Below, piece after piece: positions 38,162 to 48,627 of a stretch of DNA of 64,000 nucleotides. The position numbers and the translations under genes are program-made. The notes under the pieces are model-generated. The model was not told the origin of the DNA. It saw nothing but the letters and a program-made list of their open reading frames with translations, and made no database searches. This DNA comes from Coxiella endosymbiont of Amblyomma nuttalli (lineage in GTDB: Bacteria; Pseudomonadota; Gammaproteobacteria; Coxiellales; Coxiellaceae). The stretch covers positions 744,001 through 808,000 of the forward strand of contig NZ_CP064834.1 of assembly GCF_018107685.1 (NCBI RefSeq). The letters are read 5' to 3'. Numbering within the stretch: position 1 is the first letter of the stretch; each line of letters starts with the position of its first letter.

Positions 38162-40297
38162 ATGAAAAGAGTGCTGATTAACGCTACTCAGCCAGATGAG
38201 TTGCGCGTGGCTATTATGGATGATTCTAAGCTAATTAATCTTGATATCGAAATTTCCGGCCAAGAACAAAAAAAATCGAACATTTACAAAGGTGTCATTA
38301 GTAGTATAGAACCTAGCTTAGGAGCAGTATTTATTGATTATGGAAGTGAACGTCACGGATTCTTGCCATTAAAAGAAATTTCACGGGAATACTTTCTTCA
38401 GGAAATCCAGCAGGATTTCAATTTCACCAATATTAACCAGGTACTTAAAGTTGGTCAGGAATTGGTCGTTCAGGTAGATAAAGAAGAGCGTGGTACAAAA
38501 GGAGCCGCCCTAACGACTTTTATCAGTCTCGCTGGTTCTTTTTTGGTTCTGATGCCTAATAATCCACGAGCAGGCGGGATTTCGCGGCAAATCGAAGGAG
38601 AAGAGCGAGACCAACTACGTGAAATAATCAGTAAACTGGAATTGCCGGAAGGCATGGGTCTCATTGTTCGAACGGCAGGCTTGGGTCGTCCTAGAGAAGA
38701 ATTAGATTGGGATTTGAAAATCTTGCTGCGTTATTGGGAAGCGATAAAACAAGCAGCTGTGGCAAAATCAGGACCCTATTTAATTCATCAAGAAAGCGAT
38801 GTAATCATTCGTGCCATCCGTGATTACTTACGTCAAGATATCGAGGAAATTCTTATTGATGATGAACAAGCATGTAACAATGCTCGACATTATATTAGTC
38901 AGGTACGTCCTCATTTGGTGGAACGTTTAAAATTTTATCGTGACTATTTGCCTCTTTTCAGTCGGTTTCAAATCGAGCAGCAAATTGAAAACGCTCACCA
39001 ACGTGAAATTTACCTTCCATCAGGTGGATCTTTAATTATTGATCAAACAGAAGCACTAGTAGCCATTGATATTAACTCCGCCCGTGCTACACGAGGAACC
39101 AGCATTGAAGAGACAGCATTTTCAACTAATTTAGAAGCAGCTGAGGAGATTGCTCGTCAATTGCGTATTCGTGACATTGGTGGTTTAATCGTTATTGATT
39201 TTATTGACATGACACCTATACGCAATCAGCGTGACGTCGAGGGTTGTCTTCGTGAAGCATTAAAACAAGATCGCGCTCGAATTCAAATTGGTCGGATTTC
39301 ACGTTTTGGTTTATTGGAAATGTCACGTCAACGTTTACGATCTTCTCTTACAAGATCGACTCAGGTACCCTGTCCACGATGCAATGGTGAAGGCACAATC
39401 CGAAGCATTGAATCATTAGGCTTATCAATCGTTCATGTAATTCAAGAACAAGCTTCTAAAGCAAAAAATATTCACTTCCAATTACAAGCTCCTGTGGATG
39501 TTACTACTTATTTAATTAATGAAAAGCGCGAAGTTTTGAGAAATATTGAAAAACATTATCCAGTGAAAATTACGGTCATTCCTAATCAATATATGGAAAC
39601 GCCGACATATCAACTGAAGCAGATTAAAATTGATCCATCCAATTTAAATCACGCTAAAGGGATGCCCAGTTATAAACTCGCTAAAATATATAAAACTGAA
39701 GTCCCACAAAGACAGGAAATCAAACCATTTACTGAACCAGTCATTCAACGATTTTTAACGACAACAGGAACTACATCAACATCAATAATAACGCCTCCTC
39801 GCAAATCAGGAAGTACGGGTTTATTTAAGCGATTGATGACGAAGATGTTTGGTAGTGACGAACCTCCAAAACCACCTGCTTCGAAAACAACAGAGCATAT
39901 ACCTCAACAGCAAAGCTACCAAAGTAGTAGCGACAATAAACGGAGACAACCAACTGGCACTGGAAATCATCAAAGTCCACGACGCCGCCCTTCGCGAGAG
40001 GGAAGGAGATGGCATTCACGTAGAGCACCACGTGGTGGTCAACGCGATTGTGGAAGAGGAGGGGATGCTAGTTTTGATTATTATGTACCATCTTCGCATA
40101 CCTTCTGTAGAGTAATGTCGATAGAGATGGCTAACATTAATAAATTGCCAGTACCAATGACACTTGCTTCTTCCGTTGACTTTTATAGCAAAGCCGAAAA
40201 TTGCCTACGTCACAATGACTTGGGTACTGACAGTAATTCTAAAAATATTGATGAAGGCAATGATGTCAATAATTTAATCTGGAAAATCAGTAAGTAA
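38162..40297 (+). CDS. rne: Ribonuclease E
   Basis: Endoribonuclease that initiates mRNA decay and processes rRNA and tRNA, at the inner membrane in E. coli. The catalytic half is intact: S1 domain from residue 35 (KGVISSIEPSLGAVFIDYG), and Mg ligands D303 (VAIDINSARATRG) and D346 (LIVIDFIDMTP), at exactly the E. coli numbers. The zinc-link cysteines C404 and C407 (CPRCNGEG) also match. The true start is ATG 38162 (MKRVLINATQPDELRV); the frame can be opened at TTG 38156. At 711 residues it is much shorter than the 1061 of E. coli: the C-terminal scaffold is reduced to a PxxP/Arg-rich segment (RRRPSREGRRWHSRRAPRGG, about 612-635) and an acidic tail. The enolase and helicase docking segments of E. 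coli are not recognisable. Confidence 0.97.
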   Translation: MKRVLINATQPDELRVAIMDDSKLINLDIEISGQEQKKSNIYKGVISSIEPSLGAVFIDYGSERHGFLPLKEISREYFLQEIQQDFNFTNINQVLKVGQELVVQVDKEERGTKGAALTTFISLAGSFLVLMPNNPRAGGISRQIEGEERDQLREIISKLELPEGMGLIVRTAGLGRPREELDWDLKILLRYWEAIKQAAVAKSGPYLIHQESDVIIRAIRDYLRQDIEEILIDDEQACNNARHYISQVRPHLVERLKFYRDYLPLFSRFQIEQQIENAHQREIYLPSGGSLIIDQTEALVAIDINSARATRGTSIEETAFSTNLEAAEEIARQLRIRDIGGLIVIDFIDMTPIRNQRDVEGCLREALKQDRARIQIGRISRFGLLEMSRQRLRSSLTRSTQVPCPRCNGEGTIRSIESLGLSIVHVIQEQASKAKNIHFQLQAPVDVTTYLINEKREVLRNIEKHYPVKITVIPNQYMETPTYQLKQIKIDPSNLNHAKGMPSYKLAKIYKTEVPQRQEIKPFTEPVIQRFLTTTGTTSTSIITPPRKSGSTGLFKRLMTKMFGSDEPPKPPASKTTEHIPQQQSYQSSSDNKRRQPTGTGNHQSPRRRPSREGRRWHSRRAPRGGQRDCGRGGDASFDYYVPSSHTFCRVMSIEMANINKLPVPMTLASSVDFYSKAENCLRHNDLGTDSNSKNIDEGNDVNNLIWKISK

Positions 40298-40590
40298 CAC
40301 ATTACATCGGAATACCAGAGCCGACACTGACATGAACATTAATCGCTATCTCTGATAACAAATTGTGCTGAAAAATTTTCATATCGCATCATGGTGTGCT
40401 CGTTGTCCTTTGAGCAGAGATCTGCATCAACTACCTATATTCAAAATTCGATAAACTTGCTTTTCAGGAAGAAAAGATGCACATTTAGACAACATATCAT
40501 ATCAGATCTTTTAATCTTACTTTGGAAGATCCTGTATAAACTACCATGCGCTATTTAAGATAGAATCTCCTTATTTAACAAAGAAATTTT
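40298..40590. other. Intergenic region after rne
   Basis: About 290 bp after the rne stop before the artP remnant. I see no terminator hairpin and no gene. Confidence 0.4.
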
Positions 40591-41010
40591 TATCACGTTT
40601 TGATGAAACACAAATATTACGATCAACTGCAAATAGCATCTTCCTTTGTTATGTCATAATCAGGTTCCATCATTAACCGCACACGCAATATCAGTTCTTC
40701 GTTGCTGCCCCATGATTGATCGTGCTGGATGTTCACTTTGTGTTGATAAAATCCTACTTGTTGAACAATATCTTAGCTTTCGTGATCGCCCGTAATTTTG
40801 GCATTTTTAACACTTGACATAGCGCTTCGATTAAATTCTGCAAAATCTTTTGATGAGTCCAAAGATGAAATTGTTGGAATATCATTCCCACTTTACTGCG
40901 TAAATTGATGAGCCTTTGTCGATTTGATTTTTGTTGAAGATGAAAATCGAAATTCAAGCTCATTAATCAACATACAACAATGGGGGTCAAAAATGGAATT
41001 GGATAAACCG
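40590..41010 (-). pseudogene. artP: Remnant of arginine-type ABC transporter ATPase (ArtP/GlnQ family)
   Basis: ATP-binding subunit of a polar amino acid importer. 40963-40754 on the minus strand reads FDFHLQQKSNRQRLINLRSK, then VGMIFQQFHLWTHQKILQNL and IEALCQVLKMPKLRAITKAK. This follows the family sequence FDF..KPSDKAIRDLRRNVG, then [22 protein letters not shown] and VLK.K..A...A. Downstream in other frames come EHPARS, MGQQRRTDIACA and RLMMEPDYD, matching HP..LSGGQQQRVAIARALMMEPxxxLFDEP. The Walker A end is not visible and the frame breaks several times, so the protein is dead. Frame-corrected order and spacing are convincing. Confidence 0.75.
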
Positions 41011-41304
41011 TTTATAGTTTGCTTTAAGAACCCGTTCCTTCCTCTACAAAAGACTCTCTAACTCAATTGATTCTTAAGATCATGATTAATGAAACATTAA
41101 TATTTATCAAAACTAATTCTGAATTCAGCTTCGTTGACTGTCATATTGCTTGATTGTAACTAAAAAGATTCTTCTATATCTCGCCACCATTGTTGGTGAC
41201 GATACCAATTTTATCGAACTAAAATCTATTAAACAGATTCGAAAAGCGCTTACAGCAATATAAGCATTATTCGGGAATGTAGAAACTTAAGGTAATCAAC
41301 TCAT

Positions 41305-42060
41305 TTATTTGTCTAGGTATGCCCTGACTTTCTCGAGGTCCTCCTTCGTATCAACGCCAGAAAAATATTTTTCTTTAATAACAACCATATGAATACGTCC
41401 TCCATGCCACAAAATACGTAATTGTTCCAAAGATTCCAACTTTTCTGCAAAACAAGCATCCCAGGAAAGATATTCTGCTAGAAAGCCTACACGATAAGCA
41501 TAGATGCCAATATGGCGATAGTGAGCACCATTCAATTTTACATTTTTCTTATTAACAAACATAGTGCGATCCCATGGAATAGGAGCATGACTAAAATAAA
41601 GGGCATAATTTCGACGGTTCAAAATAACTTTCGTCGTGTTCGGATTGAATAACTCCTCTACACTTGTTAGAGCTGTACAAAGTGAGGCGACTTTTACATT
41701 GTCATGCTCATCTAAATCTTTAGCCAACTTACGAATAGTTTCTGGTGAAATGAGTGGTTCGTCCACTTGCAAACATACCACGATTCCGTTATCCTCCAGC
41801 CCTAAGGCAACGACCGTTTCTGCGATGCGTTCTGTTCCAGATTGATGATCCGATGAAGTCATACAGACGGTAGCTCCAAATTTTTCTGCTACTTTGCAAA
41901 TCCGTTGATCATCAGTAGCAATCATAACGTCTTCAGCTCCGCTTTTCATAGCGGATTCATAGACGTGCTGCATCATAGATTTACCAGCGATATCAGCAAG
42001 CGCTTTACCGGGTAAGCGAGAAGAGTTATAACGAACAGGTATGATGACACGAAAATCCAT
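41305..42060 (-). CDS. kdsB: 3-deoxy-manno-octulosonate cytidylyltransferase (CMP-KDO synthetase)
   Basis: Activates KDO with CTP for lipid A-core LPS assembly. The protein has [20 protein letters not shown] (nucleotide-binding), [50 protein letters not shown] and the C-terminal [16 protein letters not shown] 42060 is the true start: it is preceded by GAGGAAG (which sits in the end of the upstream small gene) and gives [12 protein letters not shown], 251 residues. The upstream small gene stop is 1 nt away. Retained LPS synthesis is consistent with a Gram-negative envelope (bamD, degP also kept). Confidence 0.95.
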   Translation of the reverse strand: MDFRVIIPVRYNSSRLPGKALADIAGKSMMQHVYESAMKSGAEDVMIATDDQRICKVAEKFGATVCMTSSDHQSGTERIAETVVALGLEDNGIVVCLQVDEPLISPETIRKLAKDLDEHDNVKVASLCTALTSVEELFNPNTTKVILNRRNYALYFSHAPIPWDRTMFVNKKNVKLNGAHYRHIGIYAYRVGFLAEYLSWDACFAEKLESLEQLRILWHGGRIHMVVIKEKYFSGVDTKEDLEKVRAYLDK

Positions 42061-42061
42061 T

Positions 42062-42241
42062 TTACACTTCCTCAATTAATCGACGAGCTCTGTCAACTAA
42101 CATAACAGGAATACCATTACAGATAGGATAAGCTAGTTTATGAAAATGACAGATTAGCTCTTCTACATCTTGTTCTTGCCTACAAATCAACTTTCCTTTA
42201 CAAATTGGGCAAGCTAATACTTTTAATAACTTTTTATCCAT
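42062..42241 (-). CDS. ycaR: Trm112/YcaR-family small zinc-ribbon-like protein
   Basis: 59-residue protein, too short for most ORF cut-offs. It reads [20 protein letters not shown], with CPxC at residues 11-14, and contains [12 protein letters not shown] (residues 37-48), which aligns with E. coli YcaR ([20 protein letters not shown] and LAFPLRDGIPVLL). ATG 42241 has GTGAGG about 6 nt upstream. In E. coli lpxK-ycaR-kdsB is the order; here the stop of this gene and the kdsB start are 1 nt apart, so translation is coupled. Trm112 proteins in other organisms activate methyltransferases; the role of YcaR-type bacterial members is unproven. The four cysteines could bind zinc, an inference. Confidence 0.85.
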   Translation of the reverse strand: MDKKLLKVLACPICKGKLICRQEQDVEELICHFHKLAYPICNGIPVMLVDRARRLIEEV

Positions 42242-43127
42242 ATATTACCTCACGGAAATATTAACGAAAATAATTTATCATCTTTAAAAGAAGAAACAAG
42301 AGGTCGTATTATCTACAGCTATGTCAATATTCAATTTCTAAATTAATCACGTCTAAAGCAAATTACCTACTCACAAAAAAATAACCTAATATCTCTGATG
42401 GTTAAGACTCTTTTAAAACGCTTTTACTTTTTATTATAATGATTACAATGAAAATCTTATCTTTAGTATTTGTGTCCCATAAATCCGGTATAGCAAGAAA
42501 TGATACTTAAAGTTTCTTAAGAGAAAATGTCAAAGTGATGCCGGCGAGAATTCTGAAATAGAGATATGAATAGCGCAGAAGATATTTAAGACGTAGAGGA
42601 TGAGGATAAAGAATATAAGAAGTGAACCACATAATTTCCCTAATAATATAATAATCTTTATATTCTAAATTATTATTAGATTAAAATTTATAGTAAAACT
42701 CTTAATTTTAATACGAAATATAATTATAATTTTATTAGAGGTCTTAATACTAAATTATTTTTAAAAATTTATTTTGTTTCATTGAGAGTAATGTACTAGT
42801 GGAAATAAACATAGCTATTAAAATGCTAATCATACTGGTACTTCATTTTATTTCTATTTTTCTTCCAACTACCAACAACTTTCTCCTAATCGAATCACTG
42901 TTTAGTGATATAGTTCTTCCAGGCCATACTATCTATAGAATAGCAGATTACAATTCACCACTATTACCACTTTTTTCTTTTTTAAAGAAACTATGTATTA
43001 ATTTAAACAATACAGTTCTCGAATTGCAAGACTAGTAACTAGTATTATGTAGTATTATAGTTGCTCTGTTAATAACGGTTTAGAAAATTTATCATACTCA
43101 CACCTTTAATGAACCACCTGATACTAT

Positions 43128-43165
43128 CCAATGTGGTATATAGTAGCCAATGTAGTATATAGTAG
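43128..43165. repeat. Tandem duplication, 19 bp x 2
   Basis: CCAATGTGGTATATAGTAG is immediately followed by CCAATGTAGTATATAGTAG, a single mismatch. Confidence 0.85.
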
Positions 43166-43360
43166 TACTCTTCACTGTCTTACTACTCATCAATAAATAA
43201 ATTACTATTTTCTTCATTGGAATATTGGCTTATCATCTTCCACTAACCTAATTGATAATGATACAAATGCACTCATTTTACATTCAAAAATCTTTGACAA
43301 GGCTATTCAAGCAAGAAAACTTATTTTACATCTGTAACTATTAGTAAATTTAATGCCTAC

Positions 43361-43388
43361 CTTCAATCCTAAAACTTCAATCCTAAAA
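43361..43388. repeat. Tandem duplication, 14 bp x 2, perfect
   Basis: CTTCAATCCTAAAA occurs twice in direct succession. Confidence 0.85.
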
Positions 43389-44301
43389 CTACAGTAAAAC
43401 TTATAGATAAAAGTCAAATATTAATTGAAAGCATTACTTAAAAATTGAAAATTGCTGATAGTGTTGGAAATATCATTAATATTTACATGTATCTTTTAGA
43501 TCTAAAAAATGACTATTTTTAGTTGAAAACAGATATTCTCTCTTAATTTGTCTTTATAGTAATTACTCATTAGCACAAAATATGACCATTTCGAGATATA
43601 AAGGTTTAAGCAAATTACTTTTTAAGATACCTTCGGTTTCAGATCAGTGTCAGGTGCTTTTAATACTTATTTAAAGATAATGAGATGATTAGATGCTAAA
43701 AAAATATGTATTGTAACTCACCATGACCTTTGCTCATAAATTGGGAAATTCGTGATAAATCTGTATTAGAAAACTACCTTACCAAAAATTGCTTCAATTG
43801 CTATAAAATTAAAAAAATTTGTACATAAACACACAAAATAATTCGTCGTCATTCATCGTAATTTGTAATTAAAGAGAGAAATAATATCCCTGTAAAAATC
43901 CCATTAAACATTAAACTAAATGCATCTGAAACTATTAATCACAATTAATGCATATACACCGTACCGTACATATGATGTTTAGCGAAGAAAAAAATTAATC
44001 CTTATTCTACTTTTAAAATATTCGATAGTTTTAAAAATAAGATTTATCTTATATAATATGGAAATACTAAATACAGCATTTCGTGCAAGCAAATGATAAA
44101 ATATATGAAATATCATATATAAAGTATAAGGCTTCTTATATGAAGATATAAATTAAATATGCTTACAAATACGACAATTGAAAACACTTTTTTATTGTCT
44201 TAAAAGACAATCTCTATCAAAGGCATAACCGATTTAAAAACAATTGAATTTCAAATAAGAAAGGTTAAATAACTCTAATGATAACGAATGGTTGCGATTC
44301 A

Positions 44302-44339
44302 AACCGACATGTAAAGTCCCAACCGACATGTAAAGTTCC
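44302..44339. repeat. Tandem duplication, 19 bp x 2
   Basis: AACCGACATGTAAAGTCCC is immediately followed by AACCGACATGTAAAGTTCC, one mismatch, about 100 bp from tRNA-Pro. Confidence 0.85.
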
Positions 44340-44437
44340 ACCAGAATCATTGTTAAAAACGATGAACTGGAATAAGTTTTAACAGATTAATCAATCATAG
44401 TACATAAAACTACTACAAGACAAGCCCTATGATCAAT

Positions 44438-44514
44438 TGGTCGGGACGACAGGATTTGAACCTGCGACTCCTTGCACCCCATGCAAGTGCGCTACCAGAC
44501 TGCGCTACGCCCCG
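44438..44514 (-). tRNA. proL: tRNA-Pro (anticodon GGG)
   Basis: 77-nt tRNA on the minus strand. The acceptor CGGGGCG pairs with CGTCCCG; D-arm TAGCGCAGTCTGGTAGCGCA; anticodon stem CTTGC/GCAAG around loop ATGGGGT, giving GGG; T-arm AGGTTCAAATCCT; discriminator A followed by an encoded CCA (44440-44438). Very close to E. coli proL. It lies downstream of the ihfA/MerR pair, the same arrangement as in Pseudomonas. Confidence 0.96.
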
Positions 44515-44599
44515 AATACATGTGCGTAGTATCATTCCCGGTAATATATTATCAAATTTGCCATTTATAAAAACTTTGAGGAGACTATGAACAATGGTG

Positions 44600-44900
44600 T
44601 CTTAGTGGAGAGCTGTAAACAGTGCATTCCATCCAGACAGTCGGTTATTAACTGTTCCTAGCCCAGCTACAATCTTTAGAAGTATTTTTGAACAATTTTC
44701 GCTTTGCTCCTTCAATCGTATAATCCTCTTCATAAAGCAAGAGGTGAATTTTTGTATAATGAGGGTCCCTTCAATTGATAATAACGACGATCACTGCGTT
44801 CTTTAATGGAGAAAGTTGATTGTATTCTTGTTCCTAGTAACGCAAAACATGGGGACGTAAATGACCAAGTCTCCTAATCTCGCCTATGGTGAAATGTAAT
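44600..44900 (-). pseudogene. Remnant of a MerR-family transcriptional regulator
   Basis: A MerR-like regulator commonly follows ihfA in gammaproteobacteria, with a tRNA-Pro after it. The minus strand here reads FTIGEIRRLGHLRPHVLRY*, EQEYNQLSP (44893 to about 44813), then RSDRRYYQLKG and IHLLLYEEDYTIEGAKRKLF (to about 44690). These match FTIGEVSxLCxVKPHVLRYW, EQEFPQLxPxKRRxxRRYYQ and RxLLYxxGFTIxGARxxL. The Trp of RYWEQEF is a TAG stop (TGG to TAG), and there are at least two frameshifts, so it is dead. The helix-turn-helix half is the best preserved part; the C-terminal region is unrecognisable. Confidence 0.85.
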
Positions 44901-44916
44901 GCTTCAGAAATGTGGG

Positions 44917-45240
44917 TCAAATCAATCGATTATTAAAACCCATTTCTTGTGGCTGAACATTCTTCTTTACCCTAGATCTTAGTTTATGCCCTGCACGAAA
45001 TGTTACTACGCGTCGTTCCGTAATGGGAATTTCTTTACCTGTTTTGGGATTGCGGCCGGGGCGCTGCCTTTTATCGCGCAAATTAAAATTACCAAATCCT
45101 GACAATTTTACTGGCTTTCCCTGTTCTAGTGCAAGACGAATATCCTCAAAGAATAATTCGACTATTTCATTCGCTTCTCGTTTAGTCAATCCAATAACAT
45201 TAAACAAATGCTCTGCAAGCTTAGCTTTTGTAAGTGCCAT
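44917..45240 (-). CDS. ihfA: Integration host factor subunit alpha
   Basis: DNA-bending nucleoid protein, a heterodimer with IhfB. The 107-residue protein has the family [40 protein letters not shown] and the beta-arm [21 protein letters not shown], with the intercalating proline (RPGRNPKTG). ATG 45240 lies 5 bp after the pheT stop, the pheS-pheT-ihfA order of E. coli. Slightly longer C-terminal tail ([12 protein letters not shown]) than usual. Confidence 0.96.
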   Translation of the reverse strand: MALTKAKLAEHLFNVIGLTKREANEIVELFFEDIRLALEQGKPVKLSGFGNFNLRDKRQRPGRNPKTGKEIPITERRVVTFRAGHKLRSRVKKNVQPQEMGFNNRLI

Positions 45241-45245
45241 TTGGG

Positions 45246-47621
45246 CTATGTCCTTAACGTTGCATTGAACCTGTGCCGAAGCTTAACAACTATTCGTTCA
45301 ATGACTTGATTGATTTCTTCGTCTCTTAGAGTGCGTGATGAATCTTGAAAGGTCAACCTCAAAGAGACACTTTTTTTGCCAAATTCAATACGTTCAGCGT
45401 CCTTATATATATCAAAAATTTCTGTCATGATCAATAATTGCCCAGCGTTTTTAACAATTTCTTTTTCAATACTCGCTACTTCTATATCCCAATCCACTAT
45501 GACCGTGATATCTCGCTGTATCATCGGAAATTTTGATAAGGCTTCATACCGAGGTAACATAGCTGTTTCTATCGCCTTAAGCTCAATCTCAAAGAGATAA
45601 GGGGTCCTTGTTAAGCCTAATTCTCGCACTAAAGTAGGATGTAAAGCACCCAAATAACCAAAACAACGATCTTCTCGATAAATAGCTGCACATTGACCTG
45701 GATGTAAAGCCGGATGATTATCTTGAACAAAACAAAAATCAGCTCTCGTCAAGGAGATAAGTGCACTGAGATCTCCTTTTAAATCGTAAAAATCTGCCAA
45801 ACGCTCGCGCTGTCCCCATTGAGGACTATGTACACTACCAAATACCAAACCTCCCAATTTTGTTATCTGCCTCCTCTCACCTTCTTCTGTAAAAAAGCAT
45901 CTTCCTATTTCAAAAATCCGAACGCGCTGAATTTGGTGAGCTTGATTGTATTTAAGGACAGCAATAAGCCCCGGCCATAAACTGTTCCTCATGACATTCA
46001 TGTCATGAGTAATTGGGTTCGCAAGCTGCAGCGCGATAATACCAGGATTGAGCATATACTGAATCTTATCGCTAACAAAACTATAAGTAATTATCTCATG
46101 ATAACCGCGATCTACCATCAAGTGTCGAATCCGCGCGGTATTCACATGCTGCTCTTTCAATAAAGGAGGCACCGTTAGGGAACGTTTCATAGAGGTTGGT
46201 GGAATTTGCTCATAACCTTTCAGACGAGCTAACTCTTCGATTAAATCAACTTCTTGGGTAATATCAAACCGATAGCTTGGAATTGTGACTTGCCATCCTT
46301 TTTGATATTTAACTACTGTCATCCCTAACAATTCGAGAATGAGCTGAATTTCGTTATCATTAATTTCAATGCCAAGTAGATGTTTAATCCGTTTGCGTCG
46401 CAGTGTGATAGTAGATATTTTTGGAAGAGTTTCATTAGTACATTTTTCAACAATGGGCCCTGCTTCTCCTCCAACAATGGATAATAGTAATTTGCTCACT
46501 CTTTCCATCGCAAGGATTTGAAGTTCAAAATCAACACCACGTTCAAAACGATAGGAAGAATTTGTATGCATATTGTAGCGTCGTGCAGTTAATGCGATGT
46601 TCGATGGCGAAAAATAAGCACTTTCCAAAAAAATATGTTTCGTTTTTTCACTAACAGCGGACTCAAGATTACCCATAATCCCTGCGATAGATTTAGGCTG
46701 ATTTTTGTCAGCGATGATCAAGGTATGCTCGTTTAACTTTACTTCTGCTTCGCTAATTAAAATGATTTTTTCATTAGATTTCGCAAAGCGCACCTCAATG
46801 CCTCCTGACAATCGATCCCAATCAAAAGAGTAGATCGGTTGTCCCAATTCTAGCATAACGTAATTAGTAATATTTACCACTGGATGCATAGCATGGAATC
46901 CCGAACGGCGCAATCGTTCACACATCCAGAGCGGCGTCGATACACCACTATTAATATTGCGAATAATTCGCCCCAGATAACGCGGACATGCTTTTGTTGC
47001 TTCTACATTGACCGGGAAAATTTCATTAATCGTAGGCGAAATAGTTATCAATTCTGATGTTCTTAAAAGCAGCTGATTAATCGAACTTAGCTCGCGGGCA
47101 ATACCTCGTAAACTGGCACAATCACCACGATTTGGTGTTAATCCAATTTCAATAATATGATCATTAAGTTGTAAGTATTTACAAACATCTTTTCCAATAG
47201 GAGCATCGCTTGGTAATTCCATGACATCAGCTGAATCATTGCATAATCCAAGCTCGCGTTCTGAGCAAATCATGCCATCTGATGTGACGCCGCACAATTT
47301 AGTTTTTTTGATTTTACGGTCACCAACACGACCTCCTACCAAAACTACAGCTACTTTTAAGTTTACACGAACGTTGGGTGCACTGCAGATAATTTTTAAA
47401 GGCTCATGTTCACCAACATCAACTTGATAACAAGATAATTCATTTACGTTTGGATGTTTTGCCTTTGATATTACTTTTCCAATAACTACCTTTTCTAAGT
47501 GGCGAGCAACTGGTTGCACAGAATTAACTTCCAATCCAGACATCGTCAATTGTTTTACTAGTTGTTCGGTATCAATAGGTAAGTTCACCCATTCACGCAG
47601 CCATGTTTCACTAAACTTCAT
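45246..47621 (-). CDS. pheT: Phenylalanyl-tRNA synthetase beta subunit
   Basis: Beta chain of the alpha2-beta2 PheRS that charges tRNA-Phe. The 791-residue protein (E. coli 795) starts [13 protein letters not shown] and has the tRNA-binding OB domain ([33 protein letters not shown]) with the B3/4 editing region following. It also has the B5 region with [35 protein letters not shown], and the C-terminal anticodon-binding FDX-ACB domain ([16 protein letters not shown]). pheS ends 3 bp before it. All domains look intact. Confidence 0.96.
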   Translation of the reverse strand: MKFSETWLREWVNLPIDTEQLVKQLTMSGLEVNSVQPVARHLEKVVIGKVISKAKHPNVNELSCYQVDVGEHEPLKIICSAPNVRVNLKVAVVLVGGRVGDRKIKKTKLCGVTSDGMICSERELGLCNDSADVMELPSDAPIGKDVCKYLQLNDHIIEIGLTPNRGDCASLRGIARELSSINQLLLRTSELITISPTINEIFPVNVEATKACPRYLGRIIRNINSGVSTPLWMCERLRRSGFHAMHPVVNITNYVMLELGQPIYSFDWDRLSGGIEVRFAKSNEKIILISEAEVKLNEHTLIIADKNQPKSIAGIMGNLESAVSEKTKHIFLESAYFSPSNIALTARRYNMHTNSSYRFERGVDFELQILAMERVSKLLLSIVGGEAGPIVEKCTNETLPKISTITLRRKRIKHLLGIEINDNEIQLILELLGMTVVKYQKGWQVTIPSYRFDITQEVDLIEELARLKGYEQIPPTSMKRSLTVPPLLKEQHVNTARIRHLMVDRGYHEIITYSFVSDKIQYMLNPGIIALQLANPITHDMNVMRNSLWPGLIAVLKYNQAHQIQRVRIFEIGRCFFTEEGERRQITKLGGLVFGSVHSPQWGQRERLADFYDLKGDLSALISLTRADFCFVQDNHPALHPGQCAAIYREDRCFGYLGALHPTLVRELGLTRTPYLFEIELKAIETAMLPRYEALSKFPMIQRDITVIVDWDIEVASIEKEIVKNAGQLLIMTEIFDIYKDAERIEFGKKSVSLRLTFQDSSRTLRDEEINQVIERIVVKLRHRFNATLRT

Positions 47622-47624
47622 AGA

Positions 47625-48614
47625 CTAAAATTGCCTTAGAAATCGTAGATCATTTTCAAAAAATGAACGCAAGTCTGGCACGTTGTACCGTAACATAGCA
47701 AGTCGATCTAAACCAATGCCAAAAGCAAATCCATTATATTCATCCGGATCTACATTCATATTATATAAAACATTGGGATGCACCATACCACAACCTAACA
47801 CCTCCAACCATCTATCTGCGCTTGATTGATAGATATCAACTTCAGCCGATGGCTCTGTGAAAGGAAAATAAGAGGGACGGAAACGCAAACGAAATTCTGC
47901 TTCAAAAAAGCAATTCAAAAATTGCTGTAATAAACCTTTCAAATCGGAAAAAGTACAATGTTTATCTACCACCAGTCCCTCTGCTTGATGGAACATCGGT
48001 GTGTGTGTTGGATCAATATCGCGACGATAAACACGTCCTATTGCAATTAACCAAATTGGAACACCTTGTTTTTCCATTTCCCGAATTTGAACATTTGATG
48101 TATGTGTTCGCAACAGTAATTTACCACTCGAAAGATAAAATGTATCTGCCATAGTGCGGGCTGGATGCTCAGGGGGAATATTCAATGCTTCGAAATTATG
48201 ATATTCATCTTCAATTTCAGGACCTTCCACGATTTTAAATCCTAATGTCATAAAAAGTTGGGCAACTCGTTCTGCAACACGAGTGATTGGATGAATTGTT
48301 CCTTGAACATCGTATCGACCACGTAAAGTGATATCGATTTTTTCTTTGATTAATTGTTCCTGGAGTTTTCGTTCACAAAGCTGAGATGATTTTTTATTGA
48401 GTAAGGCTTGAACTTCATACTTAATTTCATTGATAGCTTTTCCAAGTAGTGGTCGTTCTCTAACTGGTAGCTCGCTCATACATTTCAACAATGCAGCCAA
48501 TTCTCCCTTTTTTCCCAAAAAACCTAAACGAATTCTTTCAAGTGCAGTCTCATCTTGCGTTTCTTCAATCATTTTTTTGCTAGATTGTAAAAGAGAGGTC
48601 AGTCGATGCCACAT
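47625..48614 (-). CDS. pheS: Phenylalanyl-tRNA synthetase alpha subunit
   Basis: Catalytic alpha chain of PheRS. The 329-residue class II synthetase has an N-terminal coiled coil (residues 1-85), motif 2 in IGRVYRRDIDPTHTPMFHQ, FRPSYFPFTEPSAEVDI, and motif 3 GFAFGIGLDRLAMLRY. ATG 48614 lies 13 bp after the rplT stop, so there is no room for the Phe attenuator leader that controls pheST in E. coli; regulation has changed or been lost. Confidence 0.96.
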   Translation of the reverse strand: MWHRLTSLLQSSKKMIEETQDETALERIRLGFLGKKGELAALLKCMSELPVRERPLLGKAINEIKYEVQALLNKKSSQLCERKLQEQLIKEKIDITLRGRYDVQGTIHPITRVAERVAQLFMTLGFKIVEGPEIEDEYHNFEALNIPPEHPARTMADTFYLSSGKLLLRTHTSNVQIREMEKQGVPIWLIAIGRVYRRDIDPTHTPMFHQAEGLVVDKHCTFSDLKGLLQQFLNCFFEAEFRLRFRPSYFPFTEPSAEVDIYQSSADRWLEVLGCGMVHPNVLYNMNVDPDEYNGFAFGIGLDRLAMLRYNVPDLRSFFENDLRFLRQF

Positions 48615-48627
48615 AAGTTGCGTGTCG

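Larger units (their letters stand above)
42242..44437. other. 2.2-kb eroded AT-rich region
   Basis: lpxK and msbA would be expected upstream of ycaR; I recognise neither. Frames are short and unprotein-like; the 78-codon plus-strand frame at 42799-43035 has no ribosome-binding site and no family resemblance. The stretch contains three exact or near-exact tandem duplications of 14-19 bp (listed). I would treat it as decayed DNA. Confidence 0.5.

Noticed and set aside
39849-40115. Overlapping frames in the Arg-rich end of rne
   Set aside because: The biased codons for Arg/Gly/Pro keep all frames open by chance; rne itself accounts for the sequence.
42799-43035. 78-codon hydrophobic frame on the plus strand
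   Set aside because: No ribosome-binding site, no family resemblance, and it sits in strongly AT-rich DNA where such frames arise by chance.
43128-44339. Direct repeats that could suggest a CRISPR array
   Set aside because: Each is a single adjacent pair with different units and no spacers, so not an array.
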